Shown here one piece after another: positions 16,469 through 25,483 of a stretch of DNA of 64,000 nt. The DNA comes from Halobacillus dabanensis (GTDB taxonomy: Bacteria > Bacillota > Bacilli > Bacillales > Halobacillaceae), in the NCBI RefSeq assembly GCF_900114165.1, contig NZ_FOSB01000007.1, positions 62,001-126,000 of the forward strand, read 5' to 3'. A program made the translations under genes and the position numbers. The notes under the pieces were generated by a model. The model saw only the letters and a program-made list of their open reading frames with translations, made no database searches and was not told the DNA's origin. How positions within the stretch are numbered: the first letter of the stretch is position 1; each line of letters opens with the position of its first letter.

Positions 16469-17539
16469 ATGAAACCATTCTTAAATTTGTTACTTGGAGC
16501 CTTACTCATCGTTCTTCTAGGAGCTTGCGCGGAACAGTCTGCAGAAGAGGCGGAGAATGCCCCTAAAAAAGAAAATGTACCAGAACAAAAAGAGCAGGAG
16601 CCTCCTTACCAGGCGTTAGAGCCATCAGAAGATGCGGTTCCTCTAAAAGAAAAGTTGTCGGAGGAAGAGCTTAAAAACATGCCGGCCCCACAGGCTATCC
16701 GTGGTGGTGACACGGCACGTTCTGTCCCTGCTGGAGAGACGCTATCCAAGGGTATGGAAGATAAGACAGATGGACCGCTGAAAAATCACAGGCTTGTGAC
16801 TTATTATGGCACCCCTCTGACGGAGACCATGGGAATTCTCGGAACCTTGGAGCCGGAGGAGTTTATGAAGCAGCTCAAGGAGCAGGCACAGGCTTATTCG
16901 GATGCTGATCCAGAACGCCCGGCCATTCCTACGATCGAGCTGATTACGACCATGGCTCAACGCGCCCCTGGGCCTGATGGAACGTATGTCAGTAAGCTCT
17001 CGGACGAAAAGATTGAGGAATATGTAGATCTCGCGGAGAAGCATGATGCGCTTGTTCTTCTCGATATCCAGCTCGGTACGGATACGATTATGAATCAGGT
17101 GAAGAGTATTGAGAAATGGCTCAAGCACCCGAACGTCCACCTGGCGATCGATACCGAATTCCAAGTGGAAGAAGGCCAAGTACCTGGGGAAGATCTCGGC
17201 ACGGTCGATGGAGCGAAAGTCCAGGAAGCGGTTGAATATGTATCCAAGCTGACCGAAGAAAATAATCTGCCAGATAAATTCATACTTGTTCACCAGTTTA
17301 CGGAACATGTGCTGACAAATAAAGAAGCGATTCAGCCGACAGACAACGTGGAAGTAGCGCTTAACTTTGATGGCTGGGGCTCCTCTACCGATAAAATGGC
17401 GCTATATAAAAAATACGTACGTGATAAACCTTCCCAGTATGGTGGTTTTAAAATTTTCTATGATAAGGATGAGCCAGTGATGACACCAGAAGAAGTGGTG
17501 AAGCTCGATCCAAGTCCTGCGATTGTGAATTATCAATAA
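16469..17539 (+). CDS. Secreted lipoprotein of unknown function
   Basis: 356 residues. A signal peptide with lipobox LLGAC puts the lipidated Cys at residue 20, followed by a Glu/Gln-rich linker to about residue 60. From about 110 the protein is globular with alternating strand and helix patterns (LVTYYGTPL, AIPTIELITT, ALVLLDIQLG, HLAIDTEF, KFILVHQF, ALNFDGWGS), which suggests a TIM-barrel, glycoside-hydrolase-like fold. No catalytic pair can be named. GTG 16457 is an alternative start; ATG 16469 gives a proper signal peptide. Monocistronic with its own terminator. Confidence 0.75.
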   Translation: MKPFLNLLLGALLIVLLGACAEQSAEEAENAPKKENVPEQKEQEPPYQALEPSEDAVPLKEKLSEEELKNMPAPQAIRGGDTARSVPAGETLSKGMEDKTDGPLKNHRLVTYYGTPLTETMGILGTLEPEEFMKQLKEQAQAYSDADPERPAIPTIELITTMAQRAPGPDGTYVSKLSDEKIEEYVDLAEKHDALVLLDIQLGTDTIMNQVKSIEKWLKHPNVHLAIDTEFQVEEGQVPGEDLGTVDGAKVQEAVEYVSKLTEENNLPDKFILVHQFTEHVLTNKEAIQPTDNVEVALNFDGWGSSTDKMALYKKYVRDKPSQYGGFKIFYDKDEPVMTPEEVVKLDPSPAIVNYQ

Positions 17540-17547
17540 TGAATGGA

Positions 17548-17583
17548 GTGCCTGTTCCCTTGTTGAGGGTCAGGTACTTTTTT
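17548..17583 (+). terminator. Terminator of the lipoprotein gene
   Basis: GTGCCTG (17548-17554) pairs with CAGGTAC (17571-17577, one G-T pair), extended inside by CCCT/AGGG, and is followed by TTTTTT. Confidence 0.8.
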
Positions 17584-17653
17584 ATGTGTGATCAAACGGT
17601 TGATATATCCTTTACTTCTCTAACATAGTGGAAATCAGGCACAAAAACACAAC

Positions 17654-17684
17654 AAAAAAGAGAACCCGAATTCTTGGGTTCTCT
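17654..17684 (-). terminator. Terminator of the secreted peptidase operon
   Basis: AGAGAACCC (17659-17667) pairs with GGGTTCTCT (17676-17684); on the minus strand the hairpin is followed by TTTTTT. It sits just past the carboxypeptidase stop codon at 17693. Confidence 0.88.
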
Positions 17685-17692
17685 CCTTTCTA

Positions 17693-18892
17693 TTACAAAC
17701 CTGGGGAATAAGAAGTTTCAGGAATTTCTTCATATCGTTCAGCATCTAGTTCCTCTACACTACCATCAGCCACTCCTTCAATAATCCCTGTCAAACCGGT
17801 TTCTACTGCTTTCACTAGCATCCCCTTTTTCTTTTGACCCATACTTTGGGTTTGTCCTGTCACTTCAAAAAGAACAGTACCGCTGCCATTTAAAGCAAAA
17901 GAACCGAGAGCTGTTCCTGGAAGATCAAGACCCTGACTGTACAGCGTGATGTTATCAAAAGGAGAATTACCCATTTCTTGTAAAGCGTCATAGGCTGCCA
18001 GATTCAACTGACGGGAAAAATCGTAATTGTAATTACCTGCATATTCGGAGTATTTTTCTCCAGCTTTACTTGATGGATCCGGAACGAATTGGCCTGATAG
18101 AGATAGAGTAACTGGCTCACTTGTACCGTCTACATAATAGAGCCCCTGGTGGTGAAGGTCGACAAACACATCTACTTTTCCGAATTCTTCTTGAAGCTCT
18201 TTATAGACGTCACGGACCGTTTGAGCTTCAGGTGTGAGGTACCATCCTGGTTCGGAAGAGGAACCTGGCACATCTTCCGCTTGTGGGACATAGTCTAGAT
18301 CGGGATTGAAATCCCGGTTCACGTCAAACCCTGGCTGGGAGGTATAGTCATCTCCTTGAAGGGACCTATCATAATAATGGTTCCATGTAGGTCCAGCTGC
18401 TCCCTCTAGCTGAGGGAAATCTTCTATGACCTCTTCCCAGGACATAGCATTGCCACGGCGGTCCAACTCTGATGCGTCAGGGTTCATTTTCGGTAGTGTG
18501 ACAAGGGTCACTTCTTCTCTGATTTTCTTAGCTTGTGGCGAGTTGCTTGAACCTAGGTAGCTTAATAGGTTCAAGATAGCTTCTGTCCCTGTTTTTTCAT
18601 TTCCGTGGATCTCACTTTCTATGAGAATGACTCGGTCGCCACTTCCAACCCTTGCTTGATAGATATCAAGACCCTTGTTCGATTGGCCGGCTACATTTAC
18701 TTCCACAAGACCCTGGCTGGATTTTTCCAGCTGTTGCAGCTTTTTACCCAATTGCTCATGATCAGTGAAACCAGAGCTATTATACGTTTGTTGAGTAGGC
18801 GTGCCAGGATGGTTCCCTGCCGCAGAGGCCGGGAGAGCAATACTTGTAGCTAGTGCAAGGGAACTGACAACTGCGAATACTTGTTTCTTCAT
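17693..18892 (-). CDS. Secreted M14-family zinc carboxypeptidase
   Basis: 399 residues with an N-terminal signal peptide (MKKQVFAVVSSLALATSIAL, cleavage likely after ASAA). Zinc ligands His and Glu are in the IHGNEKTG motif (about 95-102) and the third His is in DLHHQG; the catalytic Glu is in LFEVTGQ. It would trim C-terminal residues from extracellular peptides. ATG at 18892 is chosen since AGGAG is 8 bases upstream; the GTG at 18901 overlaps that site. It follows the neutral protease gene by 18 bp, so endoprotease and exopeptidase are made together. Confidence 0.9.
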   Translation of the reverse strand: MKKQVFAVVSSLALATSIALPASAAGNHPGTPTQQTYNSSGFTDHEQLGKKLQQLEKSSQGLVEVNVAGQSNKGLDIYQARVGSGDRVILIESEIHGNEKTGTEAILNLLSYLGSSNSPQAKKIREEVTLVTLPKMNPDASELDRRGNAMSWEEVIEDFPQLEGAAGPTWNHYYDRSLQGDDYTSQPGFDVNRDFNPDLDYVPQAEDVPGSSSEPGWYLTPEAQTVRDVYKELQEEFGKVDVFVDLHHQGLYYVDGTSEPVTLSLSGQFVPDPSSKAGEKYSEYAGNYNYDFSRQLNLAAYDALQEMGNSPFDNITLYSQGLDLPGTALGSFALNGSGTVLFEVTGQTQSMGQKKKGMLVKAVETGLTGIIEGVADGSVEELDAERYEEIPETSYSPGL

Positions 18893-18910
18893 GAATATCA
18901 CTCCTATATT

Positions 18911-20596
18911 TTATTCCGTGATTCCGACTTGATCGAACCCATCGGCTGTAGCTTGAGCTTCTTCACTGTTCTCCCCATAAAGGTCAATAGTGGATTGGAT
19001 CAGTACCTCTCTCGCATGACTGAAATCCGAATCAGGTGTCAAATAAACAGTGAGAGCACGATAATGGATTTGACCGAGTTTTTCTTTACCGATTTGTTCT
19101 CCTGTAATGTAAGCAGCATGATTGATGATTGATGAGTTAATATGAACCCCACCATTATCTAGTTCAATCGGAAGGTCATAGTACTCGTCCATGTGGGAAG
19201 GATACATGCCGCTCCCATCTCCGTATGGAACATAATCATCCCCAACTGGATACTTGCTAGGATTACTTAGACTGCGAAGCGATGTGCGGCCAGATGCTTT
19301 CGCTGCATCTGCCATGATATCCTCTCCAACTTCCCAATCCTCTTCATCCACCAATGCCCCGAATATGTCAGAGAAGGCTTCGTTTAAGGCGCCAGACTGG
19401 TTACGATATTTCAATCCCGCAGAATGAGTAGTCACACCATGGGTCATTTCATGGGCAGCCACGTCAAGCCCAGCAGACAATGGAACAAAAAATTCTCCAT
19501 CTCCGTCTCCGTAGGTCATTTGCTCTCCGTTCCAAAAAGCATTGTTATAATCTTCCCCGTAGTGAACAGTTGATTTAATGGCCATACCTTCCCCATCAAT
19601 TGAGTTACGGCCATGTTCTTCCAGGAAATATTCGTACACAGCCTCCGAGTTATAATGTGCATCAACGGCAGGTCTTTCATAGTCACTCTTGAAAGAGGCA
19701 TCTTCAGAATGGAACAATTCACCAGGAAGTCCTCCATAGGCCCACTGATTTTTCAGGTCGTATGTAAAAATTCCCTCCAAATCCTCATGGGAGTTGTCAT
19801 ATAAAAAGAAATTCGTTTGGTTACTAATCGCTTTATCTTTTTTGTGGGTGATATGAAGGAGACGATGCCCCCCTAAGACACCTAATCCAGAGCCTTTGGC
19901 AGATTTATAGTCTTTCGCATGCATGAGCGCATTATACTGGTCGACGACTTCCCCACTATTCGCATCTACATAAACAAACCAATTGCCTGGATTTTCGCCT
20001 AGGAAATTGACATTCACTTTATATGCGAGATGGTTTTGATCATTGAAAGGATAGATTACAAGATCAGAGGATGGAGAGGTTACGAGTTGTTCAGGTGCCT
20101 TGACAGCTTTTCTAGCAATTTTTATACTTTCGCCTTCAGAAAGAGAGGCTGCCACTGAAATCTCCTCATCTTCGACCGATTGATTAAAATGTCCACTAAC
20201 AGATTGTGGACGGTTGTCACTATTATAATGAACAACAACTTCATGACCTTCTACAGGGACTCCGTTTTTCTCTTGTTGTAGTTTCACATGAGTCATTCCC
20301 AAATCATCCTTGGTAACTACCGTTGACCCTAAACTTTCTTCAGGATGATCAATCTTGAACTTGGTTTTATTTTTATTAAGGTGAGCTTTTGCAGCCTTTT
20401 CGTTTGCAGCTGATTGCTTTTCTGCTTGTTTCTCTTTCACAAAAAAGGGTTTGTTTTCATTTGCTTTATGTATCTTCTTTTGCTGTACTTCTGTTTGTGC
20501 TTGTGGACTGATTGCGGATGTTTTAGTAGGGGCTATCGTTCCCATTAATAATGCGGAAGATAGAGCCGCCACGGGAATCACGTATTTTTTCTTCAT
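18911..20596 (-). CDS. npr: Neutral metalloprotease, bacillolysin/thermolysin type (M4)
   Basis: 561 residues: signal peptide (about 1-27), an FTP/PepSY propeptide to about 235, then the mature M4 catalytic domain. HEMTH carries the zinc-binding His pair and catalytic Glu, and GALNEAFSDIFG provides the third ligand. GGVHINSSIINHAAY is the conserved C-terminal domain block with the transition-state His. Acidic Gly-Asp-rich segments probably bind calcium. ATG 20596 has AAGGAGG 7 bases upstream. First gene of the protease-carboxypeptidase operon. Confidence 0.95.
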   Translation of the reverse strand: MKKKYVIPVAALSSALLMGTIAPTKTSAISPQAQTEVQQKKIHKANENKPFFVKEKQAEKQSAANEKAAKAHLNKNKTKFKIDHPEESLGSTVVTKDDLGMTHVKLQQEKNGVPVEGHEVVVHYNSDNRPQSVSGHFNQSVEDEEISVAASLSEGESIKIARKAVKAPEQLVTSPSSDLVIYPFNDQNHLAYKVNVNFLGENPGNWFVYVDANSGEVVDQYNALMHAKDYKSAKGSGLGVLGGHRLLHITHKKDKAISNQTNFFLYDNSHEDLEGIFTYDLKNQWAYGGLPGELFHSEDASFKSDYERPAVDAHYNSEAVYEYFLEEHGRNSIDGEGMAIKSTVHYGEDYNNAFWNGEQMTYGDGDGEFFVPLSAGLDVAAHEMTHGVTTHSAGLKYRNQSGALNEAFSDIFGALVDEEDWEVGEDIMADAAKASGRTSLRSLSNPSKYPVGDDYVPYGDGSGMYPSHMDEYYDLPIELDNGGVHINSSIINHAAYITGEQIGKEKLGQIHYRALTVYLTPDSDFSHAREVLIQSTIDLYGENSEEAQATADGFDQVGITE

Positions 20597-21023
20597 ATTC
20601 CAACCTCCTTGCAAGAATGTAACCAATTATAGGGAATAAAGGAATAAGTATACAGATTATATAGAACTATTTGTATTTTCTGAAAATATAAACAGCCTAT
20701 ACCTCAGCCGTGACTTTTCTCACACAAATTCAATAAGTTTCGCATGTCCATAGGCTTTAATAGAAAGGTTACTATTTGGTATATTTTTACTAAACGTAGG
20801 GGTTGAAAGACTCCCTATATCAAATTACCCGAAGTTGTTATATTAGTAGAAGTTGTGACATTGTTACCATCAGCTTATCCTTCCCTAACATTGAGGATTT
20901 CAGGCACTGAACGACACTTCTCGGCATCTTTTTAAAATAAAATTACGGTATATAAATCAATAAGTAGACATAAAAATTCAGAGAACCTATAATGAAAACA
21001 ACAAAACAATTTGGAGGAAGTCC
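20597..21023. other. Divergent promoter region between protease and amino-sugar operons
   Basis: About 430 bp of AT-rich DNA with promoters in both directions expected. On the minus strand TATAAT occurs near 20660. The last 20 bases contain the GGAGGAAG ribosome site for the kinase at 21024. I see no gene, and no clear operator for the MurR-like regulator. Confidence 0.4.
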
Positions 21024-21998
21024 ATGAGTTATGTGATTGGGATTGACGGAGGAGGAACCAAAACGACATGCCTTTTTCTTGAAGCTGATCGTGATACACT
21101 CCCTTCAGACCCCAAGATGATTACAGGAAAAGGGAGTAATCCACATGTAATCGGCTTTGAAGGGACAGGAATTCGGTTAGTATCATTACTCAAGGCTGGA
21201 ATGGAGCATTATTCCATCTCGCCATCAGAGGTGGTGAGCATTGGATGTTGCCTCGCCGGTGTCGGTCGTTCTGAAGATGAAGCTGAAATGGCTCGCGTCT
21301 TAAAGAACTCTTTTTTTAACTTTAAATTTTCTGAAAATTACGATTTGTTTATCGGATCGGATAGTTTGGCGGCCTTGAAAGGAGCACTTGCGCCTGAGGC
21401 TGGTGAAGGCATCCTGATCATTGCCGGTACAGGATCGAATGCCATCGGAATCGATCAAAACGGGGATATTCATCGCTGCGGAGGTTGGGGGCATTTGCTC
21501 GGTGATGAAGGTAGTGGTTATTACTTATCTTTGAAAGCGTTATCATCAGTGGCTAAAGAGGCGGATGGACGGGGACCTGGGACATTGATTACACCTATTC
21601 TGTTAAAAGAGCTCCAGCTGGACGAACCGGAACAGCTCATCCGTTACATATATAAACGACCCCAGGAAAAACATGAAATCGCTCGTCTGGCACAGTGTGT
21701 AATCGAAGCTTCCGATCAAAAGGATGAAGTGGCCATCGGGATTCTCGAGGAAGCCGCAGAAGAATTAGTCCTTCATGTCGAGAGCCTATTTCAGAAAAGC
21801 TTCAAGGATACGACACCTGTGATGGCAGCCGGGTCCATTTTCACCCATTCCTGCATAGTGAAACAGCATTTCATTGAAGGGATACAACGGAAAGGGTTAG
21901 GCGTGTTCAGAGATCCTTATGGACCTCCCGAATTCGGGGCGGCACTACTAGCGAAATCAGTGATTGGAACTCGGAAAGGTGGGGATGGAGATGGCTGA
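21024..21998 (+). CDS. BadF/BcrA ATPase-family amino-sugar kinase (MurNAc/GlcNAc kinase)
   Basis: 324 residues, ASKHA fold. The phosphate-1 loop DGGGTKT (8-14), the phosphate-2 region ILIIAGTGSNAIG and the adenosine motif MAAGSIF are visible, with the GWGHLLGDEGSGYY block typical of GlcNAc kinases. Clostridial MurK, which phosphorylates MurNAc and GlcNAc, belongs to this family. It is directly followed and overlapped by murQ, whose substrate is MurNAc-6-phosphate, so MurNAc is the likely natural substrate. First gene of the plus-strand operon. Conclusion on substrate is inference from context. Confidence 0.82.
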   Translation: MSYVIGIDGGGTKTTCLFLEADRDTLPSDPKMITGKGSNPHVIGFEGTGIRLVSLLKAGMEHYSISPSEVVSIGCCLAGVGRSEDEAEMARVLKNSFFNFKFSENYDLFIGSDSLAALKGALAPEAGEGILIIAGTGSNAIGIDQNGDIHRCGGWGHLLGDEGSGYYLSLKALSSVAKEADGRGPGTLITPILLKELQLDEPEQLIRYIYKRPQEKHEIARLAQCVIEASDQKDEVAIGILEEAAEELVLHVESLFQKSFKDTTPVMAAGSIFTHSCIVKQHFIEGIQRKGLGVFRDPYGPPEFGAALLAKSVIGTRKGGDGDG

Positions 21999-22896
21999 CT
22001 CGTTGACATCTTTAACGACGGAACAAAGGAACGAACGCACAAAGAATCTTGACCGCATGGCGACAGAGGAAATGCTTGCTGTCATGAATGAAGAGGATCA
22101 TAGGGTTGCAAAGGCAGTCAAACAGGTGCTGCCGTCTATCACGATTGCGGTGGACGAAATTACTAATTCCTTGAAAGGCGGCGGGCGCCTCTTCTATGTC
22201 GGGGCAGGTACGAGCGGGCGTCTGGGCGTTCTTGATGCTTCCGAATGTCCGCCGACGTTCATGGCAGATCCTGAAATGGTTCAATCTGTTATGGCAGGTG
22301 GCGGCCAGGCATTCACACAGGCCCGGGAAAACGCGGAAGACGATGAAAGTGAGGGAGTGCAGGACCTTAAAGGCAAAAAGGTGACAGCAAAAGATGTTGT
22401 TATCGGAATTACAGCAAGCGGCCGGACTCCATACCCTATCGGTGCATTGAAACACGCAAAGGATATTGGCGCCTATACGATTTCGCTTTCTTGTAACAAC
22501 CATTCAAAAATCAGTGCATTTGCCGATTGTCCGATTGAAGTGATTGTCGGTCCAGAAGTCCTGACAGGATCGACTCGCCTTAAGGCAGCATCCGCTCACA
22601 AGATGATTTTGAATATGATTAGTACGACCACAATGGTGAAACTCGGCAAAGTCTATGAAAACTTGATGGTCGATGTGCATGCAAGCAATTACAAACTGAG
22701 AGAGCGAGCAAAAAGCATTTTACTAGAATGCACCACGGCGACCTATGAAGAAGCAGAGAAAGCCTTGGTAGAAGCCAATCTGCAAGTGAAACCTGCTATT
22801 GTGATGCTGAAAGGGAATGTATCCTTCCAGCAAGCAAAAGAACTGTTAGAACAAAGTGATGGACATTTACGCAAAGCGGTTGAACTCAATACTTGA
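21991..22896 (+). CDS. murQ: N-acetylmuramic acid 6-phosphate etherase
   Basis: 301 residues with a SIS fold. LFYVGAGTSGRLGVLDASECPPTF is the MurQ signature and carries the catalytic Glu; IGITASGRTPY is the second sugar-phosphate site. The enzyme removes D-lactate from MurNAc-6-phosphate to give GlcNAc-6-phosphate, which feeds NagA. ATG 21991 matches other MurQ N termini; ATG 21985 is possible. It overlaps the kinase stop by 8 bp. Its presence makes MurNAc use the core job of this operon. Confidence 0.95.
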   Translation: MADSLTSLTTEQRNERTKNLDRMATEEMLAVMNEEDHRVAKAVKQVLPSITIAVDEITNSLKGGGRLFYVGAGTSGRLGVLDASECPPTFMADPEMVQSVMAGGGQAFTQARENAEDDESEGVQDLKGKKVTAKDVVIGITASGRTPYPIGALKHAKDIGAYTISLSCNNHSKISAFADCPIEVIVGPEVLTGSTRLKAASAHKMILNMISTTTMVKLGKVYENLMVDVHASNYKLRERAKSILLECTTATYEEAEKALVEANLQVKPAIVMLKGNVSFQQAKELLEQSDGHLRKAVELNT

Positions 22897-22952
22897 TTTG
22901 AATACCACTCGATGGTTTCAAATATATTTTTTCAATCAAAAAGGGGGAGCTT

Positions 22953-24344
22953 ATGTTGAGCATGTGGCGGAAAACATCTGCTTGGTTGATGTTGGGGATT
23001 CTTTTTGCCTTTGTTTTATTGGTTGGATGTGCACCAGGAGCAGGAACACAAGAAGACGATAGTGATACAGACTCGGAAACGACAGAAGACACAGCAACTG
23101 ATGAAAATGCGGATAGTGAATCTGGCGAAATCTCAGGAGAACTGGAAATCCAGTACTTTGTCGGTGGTTATGGCGATTCCTGGTGGAAGGAAGTCATCGG
23201 TGATTTCCAGGAAGAATATCCAGATGTGACGATTACCGAACACGCGGGCCCGAATATTAATGAAGAAATGCGTTCCCGCTGGGTTTCAGATGATCCCCCT
23301 GATGTTGTATACATCGATGGAGCGGGTTCTAGTGAAACACAAATGGTCGAAGATAATCAGTTGATGAACTTGTCGGAATGGTTGAGTGAAATTGAACTTG
23401 AAGATGGTTCCGCTCTAAGTGAGAGCTTTATTGTCGATCCTGCCACCTATGGTGGAGAAATCTACAGTCTGCCATTAGTCTTCGACACTTGGGGAACGTG
23501 GTACGACAATGCGTGGTTTGAGGAAAACAACTGGGAAGTCCCGAAAGATTTTCCTAGTTTCATGGATACGATGAGTCAGATAAAAGAAGATGAAGGGATC
23601 GAGCCTTTCGTAACCACAGGCCAATACCCGTATTACTTCTTACGTGGTGCCCTATATCCTGCCTTTGGAGCAGCGGGCGGTGATGAATTATTGAACGATG
23701 TCATTACAGGGGCAGAAGGTGCCTGGACAAGTGAACCGGTCCTTAACGTAATGAAGAAAGTAGAACAAATGCAGCAGGAAGGTATGATTGATTCTGGCTT
23801 TGGCGCTTTGAACCACACCCAATCCCAGATGAATTTCCTGCTTCATGACAATGCGTTCATCCCGGTAGGATTCTGGCTGCCGAATGAGATGGCTAACGAT
23901 ACTCCAGAAGACTTTGAATATGGTTTCATCCCTTCTCCTATGCAAGATGAAGGAGAGCCATATGCGATTGTTCCTGACCTCCGTCCATTAGCGATTGCTG
24001 AAAAAGCGGAAAACCCAGAAGCAGCAAAAGCTTTTGTAGAATTCGTCTTCACGAGAGAATATGCGAAAAGTTTCTCTGAACATACGGGTGCAATCATGAA
24101 CTTAGAAGGTGTCGATTTATCTCCAAATGAAGAAGTCCCTCCATTCTTAATTGAAGCGAACGATATGATCAATGATCCTGAGCAAGTACAGATTTATCAA
24201 AAACCTCATCCGATGAGTTCAGAACTAGAAACTCCAATCAGTAATTCACTCGTATCTCTGATGCTTGGCAATATTACGGCAGAGGAGTTTGTCGAAGAAG
24301 CAGAACAAGCAGCGGCTGAATATCGAAGCAGCTTAGAGGAGTAA
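22953..24344 (+). CDS. CUT1-type ABC transporter substrate-binding lipoprotein
   Basis: 463 residues. Signal peptide with lipobox LLVGC (Cys about 26), an acidic Asp/Glu/Thr-rich linker to about 60, then a family 1 solute-binding domain (LEIQYFVGGYGDSWWKEVIGDF...). It would capture an oligosaccharide or amino sugar at the membrane surface and pass it to the permeases downstream. GGGGGAG precedes the ATG by 5 bases. A terminator and a repeat element lie between this gene and the permeases. The very acidic surface fits a salt-adapted organism. Ligand inferred as MurNAc or a cell-wall saccharide from murQ next door. Confidence 0.85.
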   Translation: MLSMWRKTSAWLMLGILFAFVLLVGCAPGAGTQEDDSDTDSETTEDTATDENADSESGEISGELEIQYFVGGYGDSWWKEVIGDFQEEYPDVTITEHAGPNINEEMRSRWVSDDPPDVVYIDGAGSSETQMVEDNQLMNLSEWLSEIELEDGSALSESFIVDPATYGGEIYSLPLVFDTWGTWYDNAWFEENNWEVPKDFPSFMDTMSQIKEDEGIEPFVTTGQYPYYFLRGALYPAFGAAGGDELLNDVITGAEGAWTSEPVLNVMKKVEQMQQEGMIDSGFGALNHTQSQMNFLLHDNAFIPVGFWLPNEMANDTPEDFEYGFIPSPMQDEGEPYAIVPDLRPLAIAEKAENPEAAKAFVEFVFTREYAKSFSEHTGAIMNLEGVDLSPNEEVPPFLIEANDMINDPEQVQIYQKPHPMSSELETPISNSLVSLMLGNITAEEFVEEAEQAAAEYRSSLEE

Positions 24345-24351
24345 GAAACGG

Positions 24352-24396
24352 TGGAATGTGGAGGCGTGTCCGTTCGTCTTCGCATTCCATTTTTTC
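24352..24396 (+). terminator. Terminator between substrate-binding protein and permease genes
   Basis: TGGAATG (24352-24358) pairs with CATTCCA (24383-24389), followed by TTTTTT. It lies directly after the binding-protein stop codon inside the operon, so it probably makes binding protein more abundant than permeases. Confidence 0.7.
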
Positions 24397-24420
24397 TCCC
24401 TTTTATGTGCCATTGGATAG

Positions 24421-24547
24421 CCAAGGCGCTTGCGCTTTTGTATCATCCAGCTTCACCGCCTAACCCCTCGAGGTCTTAAGCAAGACCTTTGCTGTGCTTC
24501 AAAGGTTTGCTTAAGCTTGTCGGGGCTGACCAAGGCGCTTGCGCTTT
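24421..24547 (+). repeat. Short interspersed repeat with terminal duplication
   Basis: CCAAGGCGCTTGCGCTTT occurs twice (24421-24438 and 24530-24547), bracketing a long imperfect hairpin in which CTTAAGCAAG (with ACCTTTG) pairs with CAAAGGT and TTGCTTAAG, and CCCCTCG with TGTCGGGG. Elements with this CCCCTCGAGGTC...GTCGGGGCTGACCAAGGCGCTTGCGC layout recur in Bacillaceae genomes. It sits between two genes of one transporter operon. Confidence 0.75.
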
Positions 24548-24570
24548 AGAATTAAGAAAGAGGTGAGATC

Positions 24571-25464
24571 ATGGTCCAGTCGAAACGGCAGCGCAATTTA
24601 TTTTTAGCTTTTTGTCTTGTACCGACTTTTCTGTTATTTTCTGTTTTTACCCTTTATCCCTTATTCAACGGGCTTTATTATTCTTTCTTCCAGTGGTCGG
24701 GGGCATCATCGTTGGCAGAGTTTGTTGGTTTCGACAACTACCGGCGTCTATTTAGTGACGAGATTATCCCCAGAACCATCCTCCATGACTATTTCCTTGT
24801 TGTGACCAAAGTGTTTGGCATCATGATTCTATCCACTTTTTTTGCCGTAGCTTTGACACAAATGAAAATCAAGGAGGCCCCGTTTTATCGCATCGTCTTC
24901 TTCTTTCCGAATATCATGTCGGTGGTAGTCATCGGTATTTTGTGGATGTTCATTTATAACCCAAGCTTAGGCCTGATCAATTCAGGGCTTGAATTCATTG
25001 GACTGGAAAGTTGGCAAAGACCATGGCTCGGAAGTGAGGATTGGGCTTTACCAAGTCTTGTCTTACCCTCTGTCTGGGCTGGGATCGGTCTATTCATGCT
25101 TATGCTGATGGGTGGAATATCGAATATATCGAAAAGTTATTATGAAGCGGCGGAAATTGATGGAGCGACAGAGTGGCAACAATTTTGGAAAGTGACCCTG
25201 CCACTCATCTGGCCACAAATCAAAATCTCGATTCTATATATCATCATTACCACTTTGAACGGTTCCTTTATTATCGTTCAGGTTATGACAAAGGGTGGGC
25301 CAAACAACTCTACCCACGTGATGGGCTCCTATTTGTATGAACAAGCATTTGTGAAATACAACTTCGGTTATGGAGCGACCATCGGTGTAATGATCTTGGT
25401 TTTATCATTGATCACGGTATTTGTAATGCAGTTCTTGATGAGAAGAGAGAAAGTGGAATATTAA
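24571..25464 (+). CDS. ABC sugar permease, MalF/UgpA-like
   Basis: 297 residues with six membrane segments. The EAA loop is YYEAAEIDGATEWQQFWKVTLPLI (about 190-213), the contact site for the cytoplasmic ATPase. No ATPase gene is present in the operon, so a shared MsmX-type ATPase encoded elsewhere is likely, as for many CUT1 importers of Bacillaceae. Ribosome site GAGGTGAGATC. It forms the transmembrane pair with the next gene, 19 bp downstream. Confidence 0.9.
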   Translation: MVQSKRQRNLFLAFCLVPTFLLFSVFTLYPLFNGLYYSFFQWSGASSLAEFVGFDNYRRLFSDEIIPRTILHDYFLVVTKVFGIMILSTFFAVALTQMKIKEAPFYRIVFFFPNIMSVVVIGILWMFIYNPSLGLINSGLEFIGLESWQRPWLGSEDWALPSLVLPSVWAGIGLFMLMLMGGISNISKSYYEAAEIDGATEWQQFWKVTLPLIWPQIKISILYIIITTLNGSFIIVQVMTKGGPNNSTHVMGSYLYEQAFVKYNFGYGATIGVMILVLSLITVFVMQFLMRREKVEY

Positions 25465-25483
25465 AAGACAGGAGGGGAGTAGA

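Noticed and set aside
17609-17645. Similarity of a CTAACAT...TCAGGCAC stretch to 20876-20907, flanking the peptidase operon
   Set aside because: The match is limited to two short blocks with different spacing; by eye it is not convincing as a repeat or insertion boundary.
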